DNA from: Noviherbaspirillum humi
Lineage (GTDB): Bacteria > Pseudomonadota > Gammaproteobacteria > Burkholderiales > Burkholderiaceae_D
Direction: 5' to 3'
DNA: 64,000 nucleotides
Assembly (NCBI RefSeq): GCF_900188095.1
Contig: NZ_FZOT01000003.1
Location: forward strand, 248,001-312,000
The translations under genes were made by a program, and so were the position numbers. This document shows, one piece after another, positions 1-7,405 of the stretch (positions are counted from its first letter, which is position 1; every line of letters starts with the position of its first letter). The notes beneath the pieces are model-generated. The model searched no databases, was not told where the DNA came from, and saw only the letters and a program-made list of their open reading frames with translations.

Positions 1-261
1 GACGGGATGAGTGAAAACGACCAGCCCGTTGCGGTTCAACGCCAGCCATGACATGACGTCGCCGAACTGGCCGGGGCCGAAGGAAAGCTGGCAGCTCCAG
101 TCGGGATGCGGCCCGACCGGACGTTCATGCATGCGGCCCATGGCAATGCCGAAGCGGCGCGCCGCTTCCTCGCACAAGGCGCGCGCCTGCTGCAGGCTGG
201 CGGCGTCGTAATAGACGTGCGCATGGAACTCGCTGATCGCGGTATGCGGTGTCCAGTCCAT
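1..261 (-). CDS. DOPA 4,5-dioxygenase family protein, 3' end outside window
   Basis: Reading the minus strand from the ATG at 261 gives 87 codons with no stop before the window edge, so the gene is cut off. The N-terminal part contains FHAHVYYD, then GRMHERPVGPHP, CQLSF and LALNRNGLVVFTHP, the conserved pattern of the small DOPA 4,5-dioxygenase (extradiol-type, PF08883) family of roughly 110-120 residues. The conserved His residues (FHAH, HERPVGPHP, FTHP) are the expected metal-binding candidates. A GGAGG Shine-Dalgarno lies a few bases before the ATG. Bacterial members are mostly of unknown physiological substrate. It is followed upstream by the gene at 286-765 on the same strand. Family assignment is firm; the actual substrate is not. 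Confidence 0.8.
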   Translation of the reverse strand, partial: MDWTPHTAISEFHAHVYYDAASLQQARALCEEAARRFGIAMGRMHERPVGPHPDWSCQLSFGPGQFGDVMSWLALNRNGLVVFTHPV

Positions 262-285
262 GCAGCCTCCTTGAGGTCGGCTCGA

Positions 286-765
286 TCAAGCCTTGTAGAA
301 ACGCCGCTCGCGGCCCTTGCCGGAGTCGCTCACCTGACCCGACTTCACCATGCCGTGGATGGCGGTCACCATGCGTTGCGCCAGCTTCTTACGCAGTTCC
401 TTGGACAGGGAAGCACCCATCTTCGCCACCGCGGCGTCGAGGATTTCCGGCGCCGTCTTCGGCTCGCTGCCGATCAGATCGATCCAGAAGGTGCCGCCGG
501 TGGAGGGCAGCGCGCCGCCTTCCGCCTCGGCGCCGGCGGCACGGCGTCCGCGCTTGCCGCCGGCGGCCGGCTTGGCGGCATCGCTTTTCGCCTTGCGGCC
601 TCGGCCGCGCGGCACTTGCTGATCGACGTCCGCATCGGGCACCACGTTCAGATTCTCCAGGGCCTTTTCGAGGGCGGCGATCCGGTTCTGATAAAAGCTC
701 AAGCCCTGCATTGCATACGCGATTTCCGCCTTGATGGATTCCTTGGCTTGCTCGATGTTAGACAT
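286..765 (-). CDS. Putative DNA-binding protein: coiled coil, AT-hook-like linker, basic C-terminal domain
   Basis: A 159-residue protein that I do not recognise as a named family. Residues 1-45 form an amphipathic helix likely to be a coiled coil (FYQNRIAALEKALENLN). A basic, alanine-rich linker (about 50-80) contains PRGRGRKAK, similar to an AT-hook. The C-terminal 70 residues resemble a winged-helix fold and end in a basic GKGRERRFYKA. This architecture (oligomerising helix, flexible basic linker, small DNA-binding domain) recalls H-NS/Lsr2-type nucleoid proteins, but the H-NS C-terminal signature is not there. It is divergent from the HU gene at 896, so the two share a 130-bp promoter region. 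The DNA-binding role is inference. Confidence 0.7.
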   Translation of the reverse strand: MSNIEQAKESIKAEIAYAMQGLSFYQNRIAALEKALENLNVVPDADVDQQVPRGRGRKAKSDAAKPAAGGKRGRRAAGAEAEGGALPSTGGTFWIDLIGSEPKTAPEILDAAVAKMGASLSKELRKKLAQRMVTAIHGMVKSGQVSDSGKGRERRFYKA

Positions 766-895
766 TCTGCCCTCGATGTTTTAATAAAATTCGGATATTA
801 CAGGAACAACTCAATTTAGACGCTTGCCTTTTGTTCAAAGCCCATGTTAATTTCCGACGATTAAGCTTTTATCGTTGACTTTCATAGAGGATGGA

Positions 896-1189
896 ATGAA
901 CAAGGCAGAACTGATTGAAGCAATCGCAGCGGAAACCGGCACCAGCAAGCGCCAGGCCAAGGACAGCATCGAACTCCTGATCGACTACATCAAGACCGGC
1001 CTGAAGAAGGAAGGCCGTTTCTCGCTTTCCGGCCTCGGCACCTTCAGCGTCGGCCAGCGCGCCGCCCGCACCGGCCGCAACCCGAAGACCGGCGAAGCCA
1101 TCAAGATCAAGGCCAGCAAGACGGCCAAGTTCAAGGCCGCTCCCGACCTGAAGGAAGCTGCTTCCAAATTCAAGGCCAAGAAAGCCTGA
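896..1189 (+). CDS. HU family DNA-binding protein
   Basis: A 97-residue protein of the HU/IHF family, which bends DNA and compacts the nucleoid as a dimer. It starts MNKAELIEAIA, has the family core LSGLGTFSVGQRAARTGRNP with the beta-arm RNPKTGEAIKI, and ends in a lysine-rich tail (KFKAKKA) slightly longer than in classical HU of 90 residues. The ATG at 896 is chosen because AGAGGATGG precedes it and the protein then begins like all HU proteins; an in-frame ATG at 875 would add seven unrelated residues. A strong hairpin and U-tract follow at 1242. It could also be called HU-beta-like (HupB), but paralogues are common and I leave the symbol blank. Confidence 0.92.
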   Translation: MNKAELIEAIAAETGTSKRQAKDSIELLIDYIKTGLKKEGRFSLSGLGTFSVGQRAARTGRNPKTGEAIKIKASKTAKFKAAPDLKEAASKFKAKKA

Positions 1190-1209
1190 TACAGCTTGAT
1201 AAAGAATGA

Positions 1210-1266
1210 GCCGCAGTCTTCCATGACTGCGGCATGCAATGAAAAAGGGCCGCGAGGCCCTTTTTC
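1210..1266 (+). terminator. Rho-independent terminator after the HU gene, with a second upstream hairpin
   Basis: Two consecutive perfect hairpins. The first, 1210-1233, has a 9-bp stem (GCCGCAGTC/GACTGCGGC). The second, 1242-1265, has the stem AAAAAGGGCC/GGCCCTTTTT with a 4-base loop and ends in a T-run. The second one is the intrinsic terminator of the HU transcript. Confidence 0.85.
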
Positions 1267-1347
1267 ATTTTCGATGCGGCGCCAGCTAAAACTGAAGATT
1301 CAATTGATGATCTTCCAGCCGGCAGTTTTATGTTGAGTTTGAGCCGC

Positions 1348-1536
1348 TCAGCACGCCCCCTTTTTCGCCTGCCCGGGCGGGCAGAATCCGCGGTCGGTCT
1401 CGGGGGCGCAATTGCCTTTCTTGGCCTGGCCCGGCGGGCAGGCGTTGCCGCGCACGGCCACCGGCTCCACCGGCACCGCCACGCAGGCCGACAGCGAGGC
1501 GGCAAGCAAAGTCGGGAGGAAGAATTGTTTGATCAT
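1348..1536 (-). CDS. Small cysteine-containing lipoprotein with a repeated CPPGQAKKG motif
   Basis: From the ATG at 1536 the product is 62 residues: a short signal peptide (MIKQFFLPTLLAASLSAC) with a lipobox ending at Cys18, then about 44 exposed residues. The mature part contains CPPGQAKKG twice, at about residues 33 and 53, joined by NCAPETDRGF. Lipid attachment to the inner or outer membrane is predicted from the lipobox. Four cysteines in the repeats could form disulfides. I do not know a function. An in-frame upstream extension to 1656 was rejected because it lacks the signal at its N-terminus. Confidence 0.7.
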   Translation of the reverse strand: MIKQFFLPTLLAASLSACVAVPVEPVAVRGNACPPGQAKKGNCAPETDRGFCPPGQAKKGAC

Positions 1537-1786
1537 GATTTTCCCGAAGGAACGAGGTGGATGAAGCGGAAAGTGTGCCATGAAGCGCCCCGAAGGAAAT
1601 CCCGCGAATGCGGGAAAGCGCCGCATTGTCTCGTTCCTGCAGCAGTCGCCCGGCAAAGGCGGCGCAGGCCCGAAGCTTGAGCCGGCTCAAACGCCATCGC
1701 GCCGGTGATGGCGCAGGCTGCAATTTTTCTTAGATTGAGGAGATGCCCGTTGACAGGCCGATGTCCCGCCGCATCTTCCTTTCCCC

Positions 1787-2437
1787 ATGATCGAACAACC
1801 CCGGTTCAGAAACCGCGCCCATGCCGGCGAGCTGCTGGCTGACCGGCTCGAGGCTTATGCCGGCCGCCAGGATGTCGCCGTCATCGCCCTGCCGCGCGGC
1901 GGCGTGCCGGTCGGATTTGCGGTCGCGCGCCGGTTGCGGGCGGCGCTCGGGGTTCTGCTGGTGCGCAAGGTCGGCTTGCCGGGCAACGAGGAAACCGCGA
2001 TGGGCGCCATTGCCAGCGGCGGCTATCGCCTGATCCAAGCCGACCTGATTGCGCAGCTCGGCATTGCAGGCGAGGCGGTGGAGGAAGCGATCAGACGGGA
2101 ACAGGCTGAACTCGCGCGGCGCGAGCAGCGGTATGGCGGCGGCGACGCCAGCCACGCATGGCAAGGCCGCATGGCGATTCTGGTGGATGATGGACTCGCC
2201 ACCGGTTCCACCATGCTGGTGGCGCTGCGCGCGCTGAAGGCGAGGCAGCCGGCCCGCATCGTTGCGGCAGTGCCGGTCGCGAGCAGGCAAGCCAGCCGCG
2301 CCGTCGCGGCCGAGGTGGATGAGTTCGTCTGCCTGTCCACGCCGCATCCTTTCCGGGCAGTCAGCCTGTGGTACGACGAATTCGGCCAGACCAGCGACGA
2401 GGAAGTGATGCGCCTGCTGCAGGCGGTGGCGGAGTAG
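1787..2437 (+). CDS. Phosphoribosyltransferase family protein
   Basis: A 216-residue protein of the PRTase fold. The PRPP-binding loop is ILVDDGLATGSTM (around residues 131-143), matching the type I PRTase motif of four hydrophobic residues, two acidic residues and TGST. The N-terminal part has the conserved ALPRGGVPVGF and LLVRKVGLPGNEETAMGAI. Members of this subfamily (often about 210-220 residues, linked to stress or hydrolase genes) have no fixed substrate, so purine or pyrimidine salvage cannot be assigned. It stands alone between two minus-strand genes. Confidence 0.85.
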   Translation: MIEQPRFRNRAHAGELLADRLEAYAGRQDVAVIALPRGGVPVGFAVARRLRAALGVLLVRKVGLPGNEETAMGAIASGGYRLIQADLIAQLGIAGEAVEEAIRREQAELARREQRYGGGDASHAWQGRMAILVDDGLATGSTMLVALRALKARQPARIVAAVPVASRQASRAVAAEVDEFVCLSTPHPFRAVSLWYDEFGQTSDEEVMRLLQAVAE

Positions 2438-2459
2438 ACCGCTCGAACGTCGGGACGGC

Positions 2460-2738
2460 TCAGCGTACGCCGGCCACCCTGAATTCGCGCATCGAAGGCG
2501 GATAGGCCAGGGAGGGATGCAGCGAAGCATCGGCTGGATGGGCGCGCTCGAAGTCCGCCTCTTCCTCGGCGGAAAGGGGATGGGACAGGAACATGACCCC
2601 ATGGTCGGCCGCCATGGCGAAGCCGCAATGGGGGCAGCATATTCGCCCGGTCCGCCCAGCCATGTCCGGACCGACCACGAAGCTGTTGACCTGGAAAGGA
2701 CGATGGCAATCGGAATTACCGCAGCGCGTGAAATGCAT
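2460..2738 (-). CDS. Small zinc-ribbon protein, unknown function
   Basis: From the ATG at 2738 the product is 92 residues. It has four clustered cysteines in the form CGNSDC near residue 6 and CCPHCG around residue 34, as expected for a zinc ribbon. The remainder is acidic and unremarkable. An in-frame longer form (to 2801) begins in arginine-rich sequence unlike a natural N-terminus. No partner is evident from the neighbours (a phosphoribosyltransferase gene convergent at 2437 and a divergent nitronate monooxygenase at 2992). Metal binding is inferred from the cysteines; the role is unknown. Confidence 0.7.
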   Translation of the reverse strand: MHFTRCGNSDCHRPFQVNSFVVGPDMAGRTGRICCPHCGFAMAADHGVMFLSHPLSAEEEADFERAHPADASLHPSLAYPPSMREFRVAGVR

Positions 2739-2991
2739 CTCTGTCTCCAGCGGTTTCTCAAACCTGACGCAGCATCTTCGCCTCGTTGCGTGCCGCACCA
2801 CAATGGGGATCGCGCGCTTTGCTGATCTGGCTCAAGCCGGATGAGGAACTGGTGAACTTTTTTGTAAGATGCGGCGATACGGTGCGGCTGCGGTGAAACG
2901 AAGCATGCCACACTACCGAGCGATGAGCGGGCGTGTCCTGGCGGACATCGCCCTTACCGAGGACAGCACCAACTTGAGGAGGAGAACCCGC

Positions 2992-4056
2992 ATGGCCGAC
3001 ACAAGGAGCCGCGCCGAAGAATTCTGCCGGCGCTTCGGATTGAAATTGCCCATCCTGCTGGCGCCCATGGCGGGCGCCTGCCCGCCCTCGCTGTCGGCTG
3101 CCGTCATGCAGGCGGGCGGCATGGGCGCGTGCGGCGCCTTGCTGATGCAGCCGGCCGAGATCGAGGCTTGGGCACAGGCGGTCCGGCAGGCGAGCGATGC
3201 GCCGTTCCAGATCAATCTGTGGATACCCGATCCGCCGCCCCGCCGCGACGCGGAACATGAAGCGAGGGTGCGCGACTTTCTGTCGCAATGGGGACCGGCG
3301 GTGCCGGCCGAGGCCGGCGACGCCGCGCCGCCAGACTTCAATGCCCAGTGCGAGGCGCTGCTGGCGCTCAAGCCGGCGGTCATTTCCTCCATCATGGGCG
3401 TGTATCCGCCTCCGTTCGTGCAGCGCATGAAGCAGCTCGGCATCGCCTGGTTCGCCACCGCCACCACGGTGGATGAAGCCCTGCAGGCCGAAGCGGCCGG
3501 CGCCGACGTCATCGTGGCCCAAGGCATGGAGGCCGGCGGCCATCGCGGCAGCTTCGAGGCAGCCGCCGCGGAACGCCGCCAGGTGGGGTTGTTTGCCCTG
3601 CTGCCGGCGATCCGCGATGCGGTCAGGCTGCCGGTCGTCGCGACCGGCGGCATCGCCGATGCGCGCGGCGTGGCGGCGGCCATGCTGCTCGGCGCCGACG
3701 CGGTGCAGATCGGCACGGGCTTTCTGCGCAGCCCGGAAGCGAAGCTGGCGACCGCCTGGTCGGATGCGCTGGCGGCGGCGCGGCCGGAACAGACCATGCT
3801 GACGCGGGCTTTCAGCGGGCGCGCCGGCCGCAGCATCGCCAACGATTATGCGCGCGCCGCCGCCGATGCGCCGGCGCCGGCGCCCTACCCGGTGCAGCGC
3901 GGCCTCACCGCCGCCATGCGCAAGCAGGCCCAGGAACGCAACGACGCGTCGCGCATGCAGGCCTGGGCCGGGCAGTCCGCCGCCCTGGCGCAGGCGCTTC
4001 CCGCGGCGCAGATCGCGGCCGGCGCATGGGAGGGCGCCGTCCGTTTGCTGGCCTAG
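2992..4056 (+). CDS. Nitronate monooxygenase (2-nitropropane dioxygenase family)
   Basis: A 354-residue TIM-barrel flavoprotein. The start at 2992 follows a strong GGAGGAG; an in-frame opening from 2869 lacks homologous sequence. Visible family features are PILLAPMAGA at the N-terminus, GADVIVAQGMEAGGHRG (the QGxEAGGHxG motif with the catalytic-region His) in the middle, and TGGIADARGVAAAMLLGADAVQIGTGF for FMN phosphate binding. Enzymes of this family oxidise alkyl nitronates (for example propionate-3-nitronate) to aldehydes and nitrite with FMN and oxygen. It is monocistronic as far as can be seen. Substrate within the family is not determined. Confidence 0.9.
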   Translation: MADTRSRAEEFCRRFGLKLPILLAPMAGACPPSLSAAVMQAGGMGACGALLMQPAEIEAWAQAVRQASDAPFQINLWIPDPPPRRDAEHEARVRDFLSQWGPAVPAEAGDAAPPDFNAQCEALLALKPAVISSIMGVYPPPFVQRMKQLGIAWFATATTVDEALQAEAAGADVIVAQGMEAGGHRGSFEAAAAERRQVGLFALLPAIRDAVRLPVVATGGIADARGVAAAMLLGADAVQIGTGFLRSPEAKLATAWSDALAAARPEQTMLTRAFSGRAGRSIANDYARAAADAPAPAPYPVQRGLTAAMRKQAQERNDASRMQAWAGQSAALAQALPAAQIAAGAWEGAVRLLA

Positions 4057-4312
4057 ACCGTGTGATGACTTCAAACAGGGGGTTGCGTTCGAGCGCAACG
4101 GTGCTCGGCGCAAGGGCATCCGACCGCTCGTCGGGGCTGCGAAACCCTGTTGGAGGTCATAACACGCTCGTGCATGCCGTCCGGCAGGGATGCGCAATAA
4201 GCGTACCGGCTTCGGAGGACGGGCATTACAATGCACCCAGCCCGATCCACCTTTTCCTTCCGAAAGTCCTGCCGGGAGCCTCCAGCGCCATGCCCCTTTC
4301 CCCAGCCTGACC

Positions 4313-7228
4313 ATGGATACTACCGCGACGTCGAAGTGGCATCGAATGCGCGTCTTGATGGCCTACGGACTGACGGCGGGCGTGCTCGTGGTCAGCGGCA
4401 TCACTGCCGTGCTCAATGCGCGTTCCCAGCAGGAGACGGCGCGCGAGATCACCCATGCGCAGGACATCGCCCTGGCGCTGGAGCGCATCGAGAATGCGCT
4501 CAGCGATGCCGAGACCGGCCAGCGCGGCTTCCTCCTGACCGGACAGGAAGACTACCTGGATCCATACCGGGCGGCGCGGGGCGAGACAAGCATTGCGGTC
4601 ATCAGCCGGCCGTCGGTGAGCGAGCTGATACAAAGCGCGCGGCGGCTGCTGCCGTCCGGCTCGCGCCAGGAACGGCTGCTGGACCGCGTCGACAGGCTGG
4701 CCCGTGACAAGCTGAGCGAGCTGGAGCAGACCATCCGCCTGTATCGCAGCGGCCGCATGCGGGAGGCAACGGAGATAGTGGTCAACGGCGATGGCAAGCG
4801 CATGATGGACGACATCCGCGCCGCCCTGGTCGAGATGCGGGCCGAGGATAAATTCATGCTGCGCCAGCGTCAGCGGGAACACCACGACGGCGCCGAGCGT
4901 GCCCTGATGTCCGCCGGCGTGGTTTCGCTGCTGTCGCTGGTTACCCTGGCCATCCTGATGAACGTCTCGAACGCCTCGTCGCGCAGCCTGAGGCGCAGCG
5001 AACAGCGTTTCCGGTCCCTGGTGGAAGCGGCCAGCGCGGTGGTGTGGGTCACCGATGCCGACGGCAGGATGACCGCCGACAAGCCTTCCTGGCGCGCCTT
5101 CACCGGGCAAGGCAGGGAAGCGGCCGCCATGTTCGGCTGGATGGATGCCCTGCATCCGGAAACGCGTCAGGCAATCCAGCGCGCCCTCGACGCGCGCAGC
5201 CGCGAAGGAGGCGCGCTGCGCTGGCCCGAGCGCTGGCGGGTGCGCCGCCATGACGGCCAGTACCGCGAGATGATCGTGCGCTGCGTCGCGATGCCCGCCG
5301 CCGAAGCCGGCACCGAGGAATGGATAGGCGCCTGCACCGACGTCACCGAGCTGGCCAATGCCGAAAGCCGCATGCGTTGCTTCGCCGAGTCGGACGTGAT
5401 CGGCATCGTCTTCGGCGACATGAGCGGCGGCATACGCTATGCCAACGACGAGTATCTGCGCACCATCGGCTACGAGCGTGCCGATCTCGACAGCGGCGCG
5501 CTGCGCTGGGATGCGATCACGCCGCCGGAGTGGCTGGCCGTCGACCGGCGCCACGTCGAGCAGGCCAGGCGCACCGGCACCTGTCCGCGCTATGAGAAGG
5601 AATATGTGCGCAAGAACGGCAGCCGGGTGCCGGTGCTGGTGGGTTTCGGCATGATCGGCGAGGAAGATGAAGTCGTGGCCTTCGTGCTCGACCTGTCCGA
5701 TCAGAAGGAGGCCGAAGCCACCTTGCGCCGGCGCGAGGAGGAATTCCGCACGCTGGCCGACAACATCAGCCAGCTGGCCTGGATGGCGGATCCGCGCGGC
5801 GGCATCTTCTGGTACAACCGGCGCTGGTTCGACTATACCGCCGTGAGCCAGCGCACCATGCTCGAGTCGGGATGGCAGGCGATGCTGCATCCCGACCATG
5901 CGCTGCGCGTGGAGGACAAACTGCGCGCCTGCCTGCAAAACGGCATGCCCTGGGAAGACAGCTTTCCGCTGCGCGGCGCCGATGGGCGCTACCGCTGGTT
6001 CCTGTCGCGCGCGCTTCCCATCCATGACGAGCGAGGCAATGTGGTGCGCTGGTTCGGCACCCATACCGACGTCACCGCCCAGCGCGAGCTGGAGGAAGAG
6101 CTGACCCGCGTGAACCGCCGCAAGGACGAGTTCATCGCCACGCTGGCCCATGAACTGCGCAATCCGCTGGCGCCGGTGCAGGCCGGGCTGGAACTGCTCA
6201 AGCTGCCCGGAAACGCCACGCCGGCGGCGGCCAAGGTGCATGCCATCATGACGCGCCAGATCGCGCACCTCGTCCGCCTCATCGATGATCTGCTGGACGT
6301 CTCGCGCATTACCTCCGGCAAGCTGGAATTGCGGCGCGAAACCATCAGCGTCGGCGCGGTGCTCGACACCGCCCTGGAAGAATGCCGGCTCAAGCTCGAG
6401 GCGGCCGGGCACGAGGTCGAGGTGAATCTGCCGCAGCAGCCGCTGCATATCGATGCCGACCTGGTGCGAATGGCCCAGGTGCTCAGCAACCTGCTCGACA
6501 ATGCCGCCAAATACACGCCGGATGGCGGCCGCATCGTGGTCGGCGTCGACAGCCGGGGCGACGAGGTACTAATTTCGGTGACCGACAATGGCATCGGCAT
6601 CGACGCCGACCTGCTGCCAAGGATATTCGACCTGTTCACCCAGCTGGAAAGCGCGCGCCCGCGGCGCCGCGGCGGCATCGGCATCGGCCTGTCGATCACG
6701 CGGCAGATCGTCGCCCTGCATGGCGGCGTGCTTTCCGCCGACAGCGCCGGACCCGGCAAGGGCAGCACCTTCTCCATCCGGCTGCCGCAGGCGGTACCGA
6801 TGTCCGCCGGCGCCAAAGCGGATCCGCTCTCGTCTCGACCGGGCACGTCCCTGGCCTGCCGCCGCATCCTGATCCTGGACGACAATGCCGATGCGGCCGA
6901 CACGCTCGGGGCGCTGCTGGCAATGAGCGGCCACGAGATCCATGTCGCGCACACCGGCGCGGAAGCCATCGACATGGCGCAGCGCCTGCATCCCGACATC
7001 GCTTTCCTCGACATCGGCCTGCCCGACATGAGCGGCCACGAGGTTGCCCGGGCACTGCGCGCCATCGCTTCGCTGAACGGGTTGGTGCTGGTGGCGCTGA
7101 CCGGCTGGGGCGCCGATTCGGATGTCAGGCAAAGCCGCGAGGCCGGCTTCGACTTCCACCTCACCAAGCCGGTGACGACAGCCGCCATCAAGGCGATCCT
7201 GCCCAACCTCAAGACCCCGCTGGATTGA
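4313..7228 (+). CDS. Hybrid sensor histidine kinase (CHASE3-PASx3-HisKA-HATPase-REC)
   Basis: A 971-residue membrane-bound hybrid kinase. TM1 is about residues 13-34 and TM2 about 198-218; between them is a CHASE3-type periplasmic helical domain with the typical SDAETGQRGFLLTGQEDYL. Three PAS regions follow (about 225-345, 352-465, 471-595). The HisKA phosphoacceptor lies in ATLAHELRNPL (His about 613). HATPase boxes LSNLLDNAAKY, TDNGIGI and GGIGIGLSI are intact. A C-terminal receiver (about 852-969) has Asp in FLDIGLPD and Lys in LTKPV. No response regulator or output gene is adjacent, so phosphoryl flow must go elsewhere. The ATG at 4313 is preferred to an upstream in-frame one at 4190 because the TM segment then sits at the N-terminus. 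Confidence 0.9.
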   Translation: MDTTATSKWHRMRVLMAYGLTAGVLVVSGITAVLNARSQQETAREITHAQDIALALERIENALSDAETGQRGFLLTGQEDYLDPYRAARGETSIAVISRPSVSELIQSARRLLPSGSRQERLLDRVDRLARDKLSELEQTIRLYRSGRMREATEIVVNGDGKRMMDDIRAALVEMRAEDKFMLRQRQREHHDGAERALMSAGVVSLLSLVTLAILMNVSNASSRSLRRSEQRFRSLVEAASAVVWVTDADGRMTADKPSWRAFTGQGREAAAMFGWMDALHPETRQAIQRALDARSREGGALRWPERWRVRRHDGQYREMIVRCVAMPAAEAGTEEWIGACTDVTELANAESRMRCFAESDVIGIVFGDMSGGIRYANDEYLRTIGYERADLDSGALRWDAITPPEWLAVDRRHVEQARRTGTCPRYEKEYVRKNGSRVPVLVGFGMIGEEDEVVAFVLDLSDQKEAEATLRRREEEFRTLADNISQLAWMADPRGGIFWYNRRWFDYTAVSQRTMLESGWQAMLHPDHALRVEDKLRACLQNGMPWEDSFPLRGADGRYRWFLSRALPIHDERGNVVRWFGTHTDVTAQRELEEELTRVNRRKDEFIATLAHELRNPLAPVQAGLELLKLPGNATPAAAKVHAIMTRQIAHLVRLIDDLLDVSRITSGKLELRRETISVGAVLDTALEECRLKLEAAGHEVEVNLPQQPLHIDADLVRMAQVLSNLLDNAAKYTPDGGRIVVGVDSRGDEVLISVTDNGIGIDADLLPRIFDLFTQLESARPRRRGGIGIGLSITRQIVALHGGVLSADSAGPGKGSTFSIRLPQAVPMSAGAKADPLSSRPGTSLACRRILILDDNADAADTLGALLAMSGHEIHVAHTGAEAIDMAQRLHPDIAFLDIGLPDMSGHEVARALRAIASLNGLVLVALTGWGADSDVRQSREAGFDFHLTKPVTTAAIKAILPNLKTPLD

Positions 7229-7234
7229 GCAGGC

Positions 7235-7264
7235 AAAAAAGCCCGCCGTCTCGCGACGGCGGGC
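7235..7264 (-). terminator. Intrinsic terminator downstream of the chemoreceptor gene
   Basis: A perfect 10-bp hairpin (GCCCGCCGTC, loop TCGC, GACGGCGGGC at 7241-7264). On the minus strand it is followed by six T residues, so it terminates transcription coming from the chemoreceptor gene that ends at 7406. It lies only 12 bases after the kinase stop on the plus strand and may also slow that transcript, but there is no T-run on that side. Confidence 0.75.
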
Positions 7265-7405
7265 AAGCCATCGGAATGGCGCTTAGGAGTGAATCATGGC
7301 TGATCGATTTTCAGTGTATCGGCCAGGCGTCGGCATGGCTTGCGCCCGCATAAGAATGCCTGCCGTCGCGGACGTTCCATGGGGCCGGAGCCAGCCGGCG
7401 GAGAA

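Noticed and set aside
2758-6448. Long minus-strand frames opposite the nitronate monooxygenase and the first kinase
   Set aside because: They have shadow-type composition, and the plus-strand genes have full sets of catalytic motifs.
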